64,000 nucleotides of DNA, taken from Scytonematopsis contorta HA4267-MV1. GTDB lineage: Bacteria; Cyanobacteriota; Cyanobacteriia; Cyanobacteriales; Nostocaceae. The stretch lies in assembly GCA_019359035.1 (NCBI GenBank), contig JAHHIC010000038.1, positions 1 to 64,000 on the forward strand, in the 5' to 3' direction. Shown piece by piece: positions 43,492 through 51,949 of the stretch. A model generated the notes under the pieces. That model worked only from the letters and a program-made list of their open reading frames with translations, made no database searches and was not told the DNA's origin. The translations under genes were made by a program, and so were the position numbers. Numbering within the stretch: the first letter of the stretch is position 1; the number at the start of each line of letters is the position of its first letter.

Positions 43492-46374
43492 TTATTTTTC
43501 GCAAGTTAAATTAGAAGCTGAGGAAACTGAGTTACCAGAATCAGCTGCGGTCAGCAGAACTCTACCGTTAATAACTTTTAAGTTTTGTGCTTCAACTATT
43601 GGGTCTCCGATTTTCCAAACTCTTGTGCTACCAGAAGTTTGATTTGTAGGAATTATCGAATTAAGTGAATTTACTGGTTGCACTTGTACTAATTCGTAAG
43701 GTAACTCAAACTTATCATTAGGCGATTCTGGTAGTCCACCGTTACCCGTAACGACAAATCTTCCCTTTTGTGCGTTTCTCTGAGCTAGACAAGTAGAAGC
43801 GACTACAGCACCTGTATCAACAAAGTTAGTTGCTTGTTCTTGCAGAGCGTTATCTTGCTTGATATCTGGAGTGATAATTTTAACTTCCCCATTGCTGATA
43901 CTTCCAGTTGCGGTGATGCTACTGTCGGGAGATTGGAAAAACCCTTGGGTATTAATAGTGATACTACCACCTCTAACACCAGCATTAGCCGTAACTTTGC
44001 TTCTTTCTAATTGAGCGAATGCACCAGCGTTAATAGTTATATTCCCACCATTGGAATTTGTTCCAGCATTGGTGGTAATTTGGCTGTTACTACGCATTAG
44101 TAATATATCAGTGTTAAGTGTAATATTACCTTCGCTGCCTGACTTGACATCAGCACGCAAACTGCCGCCATTGTCTAAACGAACTATATCAGATGTTATA
44201 TTTAAATTACCAGCTTTGCCTAGCTGTTGATTGCTAACGGATATTTCTGCTCCATTTTTAACATTTAATTGGTTTGCTTGGATAGTAATTGAGGCTGTAA
44301 AATCTTTGGTATTGGGGATAGCGGAATTACTTGCAGCTGTAATTTGACTTGGTAAAAGACCATTAGCAGTTTTGCCGGATACTTCAACATTTCCTGCTTT
44401 AATATTAATATTGCCTGGAGTTCCATTACCCAAAACAGCTGCACTGATTTCTCCTCCATCTGTTATTCTTAACTGAGGAGTTTGTAATGTAATATTACCT
44501 CCTTTACCAGTTCCCGTTCGGTCAACAATTGCCTGTAATGTACTGACTAAAATATTACCTCCTGTTTTAGGATAATAAGCTCCGTTTATTTCAACAAGTT
44601 CACTAGCATTTATTATTAAATCCCCACTAGTACCTGAGTTACTTTCTGCTGTACTTAGGTCAATTTGTCCACCACTATTGACTCGCAAGCGCTGGGTATT
44701 AATAGTAATCAAACCACCTTGAATCGTATCATTCTTATTACTTGAACCAGCCCTAGCAGAGAGACGGCTTCTTCTTCCGCTGATTTCGTTTACTCCTTTG
44801 ATTTCAATATCCTCTGCTCGGAAGTTTAAATTTCCACCTTTTCCAGCAGCCAAAGTATCTAGTCGAATACTTCCACCATCAGCAAACCTAGCTTTTTGAA
44901 CTTCAATGTTAACATTTCCAGCTTGACCATTTGTATTGGATTCAATACTAGATGATATCCAACTATTAAAAAAGCTTCTTCCTTCGGTAACAATACCCGA
45001 TATATCCATTTCTGTAGCTTTAATATTAATATCTCCAAGCTTACCAGAAGCACCAAGGGATAAATCTGAACGCATTCGTGCCCCATTTGCTATACGTATT
45101 TTGTCTGCTTCAACGGTTAAAGTTCCTCCCGAACCAGATGCATTTCTTCCTATTAGTCCCATTGAAAGAACGGTTACAGCACCTTGTTCACCAGACGCAT
45201 TAACCCCAAGCATCTCAAAATTTTTTGTTCGGAAAGTGACATTTCCAGCTTGTCCTTTACCATAAAGTTCAGACCTGAGATTTGCACCATATGCCAACCT
45301 AAAATTCGGAGCATCTATGTTGATATCTCCTCCTTTACCTGATGCCAGAGGTCGGACAGATGTCATAATAGTACTGATGGATGTACGACTGTTTATAGCT
45401 GCAACGTCCAAAGATTCTGAAGCGCGAATATTTATTCCTTGTCCGACTCCGTTAGTACCCAAAGTGTGAGCTAACATTTCCGAACCTTGAGTTAAGCTAA
45501 TATGACGACCATGTACTTGTAAACTTCCTCCATTATTACCGCTAACATCTGCTGCGGCTTTTACTAACCCAATATCCTGAAAATTTTGAATTGCGGAGTA
45601 ATCAAGCGCAAAACCGCTATTTGTCATACTTAAAGGTACGGTTTGATTACCCCCTACACTACCAATTTCCATCCGTCCATCAGGAACGCTTACTGTTCCA
45701 CCATCAAGTTTGACTCCGGATGCGATTAAACCCAATGTTTTTCCTGGTTGTAGTTGTAATTGAGGTTTTACATTTGGATATTCCGGGATAAAAACAGTAG
45801 TCGTACCTTGCGGTCTTTCAGTTCCCTTATGACCTATACCTGTTACTGTAATATTTCCTGGATTGGAGCCAAAGCCTAATCCCACGGGTACACTTACTGT
45901 TAGTACTGGGTTAACTTGCGTATTACCGACACTAAACTGTGTTCCATCGGCAAAATTAATACTACTGGCTGTCGTCCCTAAAAATGACCCCTTGATATCT
46001 AAGGAAGCTTCTTTACCAAACACAATACCATTGGGGTTCATGAAAAATAAATTGGCATTGCCTAAAACTCCCAGCTTACCGTTAATATTAGAAGGGTTCA
46101 CCCCCGTCACTCGCGTGAAAATATTCGTGATATCTGTCGGGTTTGTGAAATAAACACTTCTTCCAGCATTGATATTAAATTCCTGAAAACTATGAAAAAG
46201 GTTATTATTCCTAATCAACCCACCATCGATTCTGTCACCATTAGTTAGTACATTTTGCATTAATTTTGTACCCACTGTACTATCTGGTACTATTTGTGAA
46301 TAGGCTGTACTTGGAAATAGTAAAACAAATAATACTAATAGAGACATTTGATAGCGTTGGTAAGGAAATTCCAT
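43492..46374 (-). CDS. Filamentous haemagglutinin-type TpsA exoprotein
   Basis: A 960-residue secreted beta-helix protein. A signal peptide (SLLVLFVLLFPSTAYS) covers about 1-26; Met9 is an alternative start. The TPS secretion domain follows (about 30-165): NNLFHSFQEFNINAG, FTRVTGVNPSNINGKLGVLG and NLFFMNPNGIVFG are typical. The rest is an imperfect repeat with GNITL/GNINI/GGSI-type strands and a short cysteine-containing tail. It would be exported by a TpsB outer-membrane partner, which is not encoded in the window. It probably acts in adhesion or cell contact. The cysteine in STCLAQRN and the C-terminal SNLTCEK recur in cyanobacterial members. Confidence 0.9.
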   Translation of the reverse strand: MEFPYQRYQMSLLVLFVLLFPSTAYSQIVPDSTVGTKLMQNVLTNGDRIDGGLIRNNNLFHSFQEFNINAGRSVYFTNPTDITNIFTRVTGVNPSNINGKLGVLGNANLFFMNPNGIVFGKEASLDIKGSFLGTTASSINFADGTQFSVGNTQVNPVLTVSVPVGLGFGSNPGNITVTGIGHKGTERPQGTTTVFIPEYPNVKPQLQLQPGKTLGLIASGVKLDGGTVSVPDGRMEIGSVGGNQTVPLSMTNSGFALDYSAIQNFQDIGLVKAAADVSGNNGGSLQVHGRHISLTQGSEMLAHTLGTNGVGQGINIRASESLDVAAINSRTSISTIMTSVRPLASGKGGDINIDAPNFRLAYGANLRSELYGKGQAGNVTFRTKNFEMLGVNASGEQGAVTVLSMGLIGRNASGSGGTLTVEADKIRIANGARMRSDLSLGASGKLGDINIKATEMDISGIVTEGRSFFNSWISSSIESNTNGQAGNVNIEVQKARFADGGSIRLDTLAAGKGGNLNFRAEDIEIKGVNEISGRRSRLSARAGSSNKNDTIQGGLITINTQRLRVNSGGQIDLSTAESNSGTSGDLIINASELVEINGAYYPKTGGNILVSTLQAIVDRTGTGKGGNITLQTPQLRITDGGEISAAVLGNGTPGNINIKAGNVEVSGKTANGLLPSQITAASNSAIPNTKDFTASITIQANQLNVKNGAEISVSNQQLGKAGNLNITSDIVRLDNGGSLRADVKSGSEGNITLNTDILLMRSNSQITTNAGTNSNGGNITINAGAFAQLERSKVTANAGVRGGSITINTQGFFQSPDSSITATGSISNGEVKIITPDIKQDNALQEQATNFVDTGAVVASTCLAQRNAQKGRFVVTGNGGLPESPNDKFELPYELVQVQPVNSLNSIIPTNQTSGSTRVWKIGDPIVEAQNLKVINGRVLLTAADSGNSVSSASNLTCEK

Positions 46375-46499
46375 ATAAATAGTTAGTGAAGCAAACAGTA
46401 TAATATGTATTTTATTTGACCATTTATAAATATCCCTGAGTGTAATTACTAGGCGTAATGTATAGTGCGGATAGCTTACTATTGGTATAAACTAGCTTA

Positions 46500-46525
46500 C
46501 AAGCAACGTATATATACGTTGCTTG
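46500..46525. repeat. Perfect 26-bp palindrome upstream of tpsA-like gene
   Basis: CAAGCAACGTATA and its exact inverse meet head to head, in the gap between the 46645 gene (end) and the TpsA-like gene (start), both on the minus strand. No T-run follows on either strand, so an operator or cruciform is as likely as a terminator. Confidence 0.75.
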
Positions 46526-46644
46526 TGGTATCTGTATTTACGTGAAGACTTGTTCTGAATTTTACGCCAATGGATATAATATTAAGCAGCTATGAGGCAT
46601 CACTTTTTTGAGAGTCGATGATTTACAAAGCCTTTGTAGTTTTC

Positions 46645-47055
46645 TCAATTGAGGTCGTTGCCATTAGGTTTCGACAGCCTCATCATTTCAGTAAAACGCG
46701 AATACTTGACTGCATCGGTAGGGGGAAAATCGGCTGATACAGCAAGTAACCCCACTTTTATATCCTCAAAATAAATCACACCACCGATTCGTCCGTTAAC
46801 TTGGAAAGGTGCATGGAAGAATTTATGCTCGGCAATGTGAATTAATAAAAAGTTAGTAATCTTGATTTTCTTGCCAAACATTTGCTGGCAAGTTTTGTGG
46901 ATAACATCGTTTAGGTATTGATTATGAGCAGGTTTACCTAAATCAGTGAATTCTGGATGATCCGCAAAATTATCCATATAAAACAACCAGATATCGGAAA
47001 AGTCAGCTTCATTAGTCAGTTTTTGTTTGAGTTCCTGCCATCGGTCAATTTTCAT
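46645..47055 (-). CDS. Hypothetical cyanobacterial protein
   Basis: A 136-residue soluble protein: IDRWQELKQKLTNEADFSDI at the start, a YMDNFADHPEFTDLG segment, and VGLLAVSADFPPTDAVKYSR near the end. No signal peptide or membrane segment. The codon pattern and clear start look like a real gene, and I have a vague memory of similar cyanobacterial proteins, but I cannot name a family. It is on the same strand as the TpsA-like gene, 270 bp upstream of it. Confidence 0.65.
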   Translation of the reverse strand: MKIDRWQELKQKLTNEADFSDIWLFYMDNFADHPEFTDLGKPAHNQYLNDVIHKTCQQMFGKKIKITNFLLIHIAEHKFFHAPFQVNGRIGGVIYFEDIKVGLLAVSADFPPTDAVKYSRFTEMMRLSKPNGNDLN

Positions 47056-47593
47056 AATGTGTTGATTAGATAGAGGGAGCAGACAGCACTTTTAAGAATT
47101 TACCACAACGAACGCCGAGCTTCTAAATGTTGGGTGCGTGTATGGAGTTGTCACTACTTCGTGAGTTGAAATTAGTAGCGTAAGAACGTACCTCATTCAT
47201 TTAATCAATTGTACTGGTAAATATATTAGAGTGCAAAAAGATTTTATTTTGATAAAAAAATTTAAATAAACATATTAATTACTTTTTTATACTTATAATA
47301 GCACTGAGTTTAATTCACTATATAAATCATAAAGCTAACGTGCTAGTTGAAAATTTAGGTGTTATAAGATACTAGTGACGACCGCCTTATCTTTTGGTAT
47401 ATTAGACCAGTTATTTGACGTTGGTACTCATGAAGATGTTTATTAATGTTGCTTCATATTTTCAAGTATTATTAGGACGCTATGGGATGCCTCTACCTCC
47501 TAGTTCTGCGAATAAAAACAGTCGGTCTGAGTTCCTTCTTACCAGTCCCGCTTAAGAGTTCCTCTCCCCTCTCTTAACTACCCTGTCCAGTAA
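47056..47593. other. Intergenic region with no gene seen
   Basis: AT-rich DNA between the hypothetical gene and the MITE-like element. No ORF, repeat array or RNA gene could be supported. Confidence 0.45.
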
Positions 47594-47844
47594 ACAATAC
47601 CTTCGCCAAAATGGAGTATCACAGAAACCGGGCAAAATCCCACGACTCGTGAAAAAATAAGGGTTTTATTTTCAGCCGACGGCAAAAGCTGAAACCCTTG
47701 ATGCCACAGGAATTTAAATAAAACCCCTTCCCGAAAAATCTGGACGATGTTAATACAGCTTTCAACAAAGCTAAAAAAACGGAAACGCCTAATCAACGGT
47801 GGAGGGTGAAAGCTTTATTTCTCGTAAAATGGCGAAGGTATTGG
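47594..47844. mobile_element. MITE-like element of about 251 bp
   Basis: The ends are 15-bp terminal inverted repeats, ACAATACCTTCGCCA at the left and TGGCGAAGGTATTGG at the right (14 of 15 matched). Inside, AAGGGTTTTATTTT pairs with AAATAAAACCCCTT and with GCTGAAACCCTT, giving a large internal hairpin. A 72-codon open frame inside it is not protein-like. No transposase is nearby, so a relative must supply it if it still moves. Confidence 0.65.
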
Positions 47845-48106
47845 TAAAGATTTATAAAATAAAATAGGTTTGCGATAAAAATTCATGCGATTGCCATACT
47901 AATATTAAAATTAAGAGAGCAGTGAAAGCCACCCCTTGCCTATCACTAACCCCTGGCTAAAGCCGAGGAGCTTGTAAAAGGAGAAGATTCACCAACTTTT
48001 AATTACAAGTTAAAAAAGTGTCTGAGCTAAAGCCACGTGGTTTCTACACAAAGAACGCGAGGTCTTTAATAAGGGGAAAATGCAAAAATAATCAGGATAT
48101 TGTCCA
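47845..48106. other. Leader region of the chaperone operon
   Basis: About 260 bp before the TPR gene. It contains two similar small hairpins, CCTGGCTAAAGCCGAGG (about 47952-47968) and a GCTAAAGCCACGTGG segment (about 48026-48040). These could be a structured RNA leader or the worn end of an IS200/IS605-type element. Neither reading can be confirmed by eye. Confidence 0.4.
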
Positions 48107-50608
48107 GTGGCTAAACATCAATCCAAACACCGCCCACAACAACAGGTATCTACAACAGGAACAGAGCTTGCCGAAAACTCCTTTGAGAGACAACTACAAG
48201 AATTACTTGACCTGGAAAAATATCGGCAGGCATTGGAAGAAATCAAAAAAATTCAGCGCTCGCACCCTGAGATTAAATTCAGTCCCAAAGAATCAGAGAT
48301 TTGGTTTTTGCGGGGTCAGCAGGAATTCCAAAAGCAAGATTTTAAACAGGCAGAAAAATCCTTTGCCCGCTCTCTAGAACTGGGTTTGGTGGGAGACGCT
48401 CACTACTGGCAAGCAAGGTGTCAGCTTGCGTTGAATAAATTGGATGCGGCCTTGAAATTGCTCCGTGATGCTTTTGAAACAGGCACGCTTATCAAAGACC
48501 ACAGCATTTGTTATCTCAAACTCCTATTGCTCAAAGGAGATATCGCCACAGTTGAGCAGTTAATCAACCAAAAATCTGAAGCGTTTAGCGCTGCCCAACT
48601 CCACTGGGTACGTGGGGTGCTGGCTCTCAAACATGGACAACCAGAAGCCGCTTTGACATCTTTTCAAAAAATTAAGCACGCGCTAACACCTGGAGATTTA
48701 CCAATTGCTTGGATTATTTACAGCCAGCAAATGAGCGGTGAGTGGGACGCAGCTGCGAATCTTTTAGGTTTGGAGTCACCTGAATATAGCTTTGGTAAAC
48801 CAAAGTATTTGGAACATCCAATTTTAGAACAATTGGTAACAGCCCAACAAGCCAAGACCGGAAAACCACCACTAGAACCCGATAATCTGGAACGAGAAGA
48901 ACCAGCAGTCCAAGATGCACTATCTGCGTTAGCGGTTGTACAGCTAATTGATAATGGCAACCATCATGATGCTGCCCATGTGTTTCTACAGATGTTTAAG
49001 CGCTCAACTCGCTTCAATGAACTAAAGAACTTGCGCTCATCACTACTTACCCTCGCAGGTCAACAAGCATTTAATCAAAGACAAGTAGGATGTGCAGAAC
49101 TTTTCTGGCAACCTTTGTTAACAGAGAAACCCTTTAATCCCCAGTTGGCAGTCAATCTATTAGAAGTCTTGGACGCTAATGATTCTGACCAAGAACGCCC
49201 GCGTGTTGTCACCCAATTTTTGCGGTGGTTGGAGCAGGAAGGGAAACAAAAACCCCAAGAATGGCCAGATACAAGATTAAAACCAACCTTAGCCCATCTC
49301 CACTGTTGGATGGCAGATTCGTACATGGCACTAGACCGCCATCGCGCCGCTTTAGGAGCTTTGCAACAAGCAGAACGCATCTGTCCCACATCGCCAGAAG
49401 TATTGGGGCGCAAGGGACTATTGGCCGCCTTAGATGAAAATTACCAAGAAGCTATAACACTGATTACCAAAGGTCTTGAAGGCGGGTGTCGATACGAAGA
49501 AGCTTACCGTACTTTGTTGAGCTGTTACTCGTCCATAAGAGACAAACAAGCATATGATGAAGCCCGTCGCCGTTTTGGCAAGCACTTTGGCGACCTTAGT
49601 GTTGAAACAGAAGTAGAAATATTCCCTTGGATAGATGCCTTATCTACGCAGAGTTATCCTTTGTTTAGCCGCTTAGTGCAGGGGGCAGATAAAAAAGACT
49701 CTGCGATACGCGCTTGTCAGATATTCGTGAATGCAGTTAAAAGTCCGCCCAATTCTGGTGGTCGAGTTTCATTACAGCAAAAAGAAGCAGTTGAAGCATG
49801 GGACACTCTCCTACAAAAATTATCTGGAAGCGACCAAATTGTTGTATTGCAGGCTATAGCTCTTTGTATTAATCTCTTCGCCAAACGTGAAAAAGGCATC
49901 GCCGCTTTAACAAATCAGTATTTAAACAAATTGTTCAATCTGTCAACAGAACACCCAGAAGCTAGAATTGCCCATCTCGTTGTCTTAGCTGTTAAAGAAA
50001 ATAGTCCCCAAAAATTACAGGTTCCTGTGCGTACCTACCTTGACACTATACCCCAACCAGGAAATGCGTTGGCAAATATTCAACTTCAGGCACGTCGTTT
50101 TGGCAGTATCGAAACCCTCGTACCTGCTTTAGATGAAGCACTTCGTCGGGAGCCTCAAAACCCTTTATTGTTATTAGCTAGAGCTACTACCTACGATGTC
50201 GATAGCCCACAATACGAAGAATTAAAGCAACAAGGATTTGAATTAGCTCGTCGTCTCCAAGATGCTAAAGCCTTACAAGCATTTCGGGAGGAACAGGCGT
50301 TTCTTTCAAATCAAGAAGTTACTAGCATCATGCCAGACCCAGATAAATTTGACAATCTGGATATGTCAGATATGGATGATTTATTATCTGGTATGCTGAG
50401 AAAAATACTTGGTAACAAAATCCCCAAAGCTGAGTTTGAACGGATGCTTCCAGAACTTAAGGAAATGATGTTAAACAATATGCCTGACTTTGAGGACGAT
50501 GAAGATGAGGAAGATGAGGAAGATGAGCTAGATCTAGACTTTATTTTTAGAAGTTTACCCTCTAAGAAGCGAAAGGGTAGAAAAAAAGGTTTTCAGGAAT
50601 TATTTTAG
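48107..50608 (+). CDS. Large TPR protein, chaperone-operon member
   Basis: An 833-residue protein, started at a GTG (48107, VAKHQSKHRPQQQ) because no good ATG precedes the conserved part. It consists mostly of TPR-like helical repeats: LDLEKYRQALEEIKKIQRSH, QEFQKQDFKQAEKSFARSLELG, LALKHGQPEAALTSFQKI, DRHRAALGALQQAERICPTS and others. The C-terminus is a metal- or RNA-like charged tail: DFEDDEDEEDEEDELDLD followed by basic KKRKGRKK. It is the first of five genes with a J-like protein, GrpE, an Hsp70 and a second TPR protein, so it likely delivers or holds clients for this Hsp70. Confidence 0.82.
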   Translation: MAKHQSKHRPQQQVSTTGTELAENSFERQLQELLDLEKYRQALEEIKKIQRSHPEIKFSPKESEIWFLRGQQEFQKQDFKQAEKSFARSLELGLVGDAHYWQARCQLALNKLDAALKLLRDAFETGTLIKDHSICYLKLLLLKGDIATVEQLINQKSEAFSAAQLHWVRGVLALKHGQPEAALTSFQKIKHALTPGDLPIAWIIYSQQMSGEWDAAANLLGLESPEYSFGKPKYLEHPILEQLVTAQQAKTGKPPLEPDNLEREEPAVQDALSALAVVQLIDNGNHHDAAHVFLQMFKRSTRFNELKNLRSSLLTLAGQQAFNQRQVGCAELFWQPLLTEKPFNPQLAVNLLEVLDANDSDQERPRVVTQFLRWLEQEGKQKPQEWPDTRLKPTLAHLHCWMADSYMALDRHRAALGALQQAERICPTSPEVLGRKGLLAALDENYQEAITLITKGLEGGCRYEEAYRTLLSCYSSIRDKQAYDEARRRFGKHFGDLSVETEVEIFPWIDALSTQSYPLFSRLVQGADKKDSAIRACQIFVNAVKSPPNSGGRVSLQQKEAVEAWDTLLQKLSGSDQIVVLQAIALCINLFAKREKGIAALTNQYLNKLFNLSTEHPEARIAHLVVLAVKENSPQKLQVPVRTYLDTIPQPGNALANIQLQARRFGSIETLVPALDEALRREPQNPLLLLARATTYDVDSPQYEELKQQGFELARRLQDAKALQAFREEQAFLSNQEVTSIMPDPDKFDNLDMSDMDDLLSGMLRKILGNKIPKAEFERMLPELKEMMLNNMPDFEDDEDEEDEEDELDLDFIFRSLPSKKRKGRKKGFQELF

Positions 50609-50637
50609 GGTAATACTCCCCACTCCCCTCTTTTAAT

Positions 50638-50934
50638 ATGACTTCACACTACGAAATATTAGGTGTATCTCCAGTAGCAACAAACGCCGAAATCAAAGCA
50701 GCGTATCATTCTAAGCTGCGCTCATTTCCGGCTCATACTTATCCAGAAGAGTTTAAGGCAATTCGAGGAGCTTATGAGGCACTTCGTAAAGGAGAGACAT
50801 CTCAAAATGAGGATTTCTTGAAAATTCGTCCATTAGAAGCACAACTTGACCCAGAAATATTAAATCAGGTGCGAGAAAAAGCAATCGCTCAATTAGAAAT
50901 TAGCCTTGATGATTTAATTCGTGCCACATTTTAA
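50638..50934 (+). CDS. J-domain-like protein without HPD motif
   Basis: A 98-residue protein. Residues 1-60 fit helices I-III of a J domain: HYEILGVSPVATNAEIKAAY, then FKAIRGAYEALRKGE. At the site of the HPD tripeptide, which is needed to stimulate Hsp70 ATPase, it reads FPA (LRSFPAHTYPEEFKA). The rest is a short helical tail with no zinc fingers or client domain. It lies 29 bp after the TPR gene and 74 bp before grpE, so it is clearly part of the chaperone operon. It may be a J-like adaptor rather than an active co-chaperone. Confidence 0.8.
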   Translation: MTSHYEILGVSPVATNAEIKAAYHSKLRSFPAHTYPEEFKAIRGAYEALRKGETSQNEDFLKIRPLEAQLDPEILNQVREKAIAQLEISLDDLIRATF

Positions 50935-51008
50935 ATAATTTGAAATTCCTTTAAGCAATTAATCAATTAAAATTGCTGATGAAAAATGAGAAATAACTTA
51001 ATCACAAA

Positions 51009-51785
51009 ATGACAATTGACAAAAAAGCTTTATTTGCTAAATTTCTAGATTATTTAAAATCAGAACAAGCACCTCCTGAATATCTAGGAGAAGCACCGGA
51101 ATCTGCCAGTCCCTTTGACCCATATCAAATGCTTGCAGAATGGACTGCTTTACGCCATGAAGTTAAGCAACAGGGTAAATTATTTGCTAAGACTCAAGAT
51201 ACTCTCCAGCAAGCATTGGAAGTAACTCGCGCAGATAAAGAACAACTACAAATACGTCTAGAAGAAAGCCAAAAACAGGCTAATGGGCAATTTGAGCAAC
51301 AGCAAGAGAAATTGCTAAAAGATTTGCTGGGTATACTGGATGCTTTAGACCGGGCTTGCACTTACTGGCAAGAAGAATTAGAAGCATTATCTGCTACCTC
51401 ATCTGTTACTTCAACACTGCAAAATGTTCAGCAAAAAAGCTTCTGGTCAAATCTAGGAAAGTGGTTTGCTGGCAAGGAAATTCAGCCTACACTGTCTAAC
51501 GAGATACCAGTATCCGGGTCATTAAGCGAAATTATCACTAGCAATCAACAGGGAGTGGAGTTAATTAGGCGCTCTCTCTTAGAGATACTACGACAACGCC
51601 GTGTTGTTCCTATTATATCTATGGGAAAACCTTTTGATTCCCAGACAATGTATGCTGTAGGTCGTGAAGAAAAGGCAGATGTCACAGATAATACCGTGAT
51701 TCAGGAAGTAGTACGGGGTTATTTATGGGGCAATACTGTACTTAGAGAAGCACAGGTGATTGTCGCAACCGGAGGAACTTCATGA
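51009..51785 (+). CDS. grpE: GrpE-like nucleotide exchange factor
   Basis: A 258-residue GrpE-type protein. A helical N-terminal part with QQGKLFAKTQDTLQQALEVTRADKEQLQIRLEES (split; about 58-91) corresponds to the long dimer helix. LLKDLLGILDALDRACTYWQ (about 103-122) is the conserved core. The beta-domain ends in VVPIISMGKPFDSQTMYAVG (about 201-220). A nonconserved loop of about 45 residues (SATSSVTS to VSGSLSE) separates core and C-terminal part. GrpE releases ADP from Hsp70. It is in the same operon as the Hsp70 gene; the symbol marks family, since the housekeeping grpE is likely elsewhere. Confidence 0.8.
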   Translation: MTIDKKALFAKFLDYLKSEQAPPEYLGEAPESASPFDPYQMLAEWTALRHEVKQQGKLFAKTQDTLQQALEVTRADKEQLQIRLEESQKQANGQFEQQQEKLLKDLLGILDALDRACTYWQEELEALSATSSVTSTLQNVQQKSFWSNLGKWFAGKEIQPTLSNEIPVSGSLSEIITSNQQGVELIRRSLLEILRQRRVVPIISMGKPFDSQTMYAVGREEKADVTDNTVIQEVVRGYLWGNTVLREAQVIVATGGTS

Positions 51786-51823
51786 ACTCCAAATTCCAAA
51801 TTCCAAATTCCAAATTCCAAATT
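51783..51823. repeat. CCAAATT heptamer repeats between grpE and dnaK
   Basis: Five or so tandem TTCCAAA units directly after the grpE-like stop codon. The gap to the dnaK-like gene is about 165 bp, wider than elsewhere in the operon. Confidence 0.85.
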
Positions 51824-51949
51824 AACGCTGTCATGCTTTAATAAATAGTAAACTTTTTGCAAGCAGCACCCAAGCGACAGCTAAGAGTAGGTGTAACCAC
51901 AAAACTGGGCAAATAAATTTTAAACTTGAAACTTTAAATTTTAAATTTT

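Noticed and set aside
44859-46153. Several ORFs on both strands inside the TpsA-like gene
   Set aside because: They are shadows of a long repetitive gene with a clear signal peptide and TPS domain.
47578-47796. 72-codon minus-strand ORF
   Set aside because: It lies in the MITE-like element and reads as hairpin-derived sequence.
47940-48060. Hairpins with GCTAAAGCC as ends of an IS200/IS605 element
   Set aside because: No TnpA or TnpB sequence and no clear element borders; kept only as a remark in the leader feature.
48018-48377. 119-codon plus-strand ORF overlapping the start of the TPR gene
   Set aside because: It is out of frame with the TPR gene over most of its length; the TPR frame has clear repeats from 48107.
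49075-49437. ORFs on both strands within the TPR gene
   Set aside because: They are shadows without domains.
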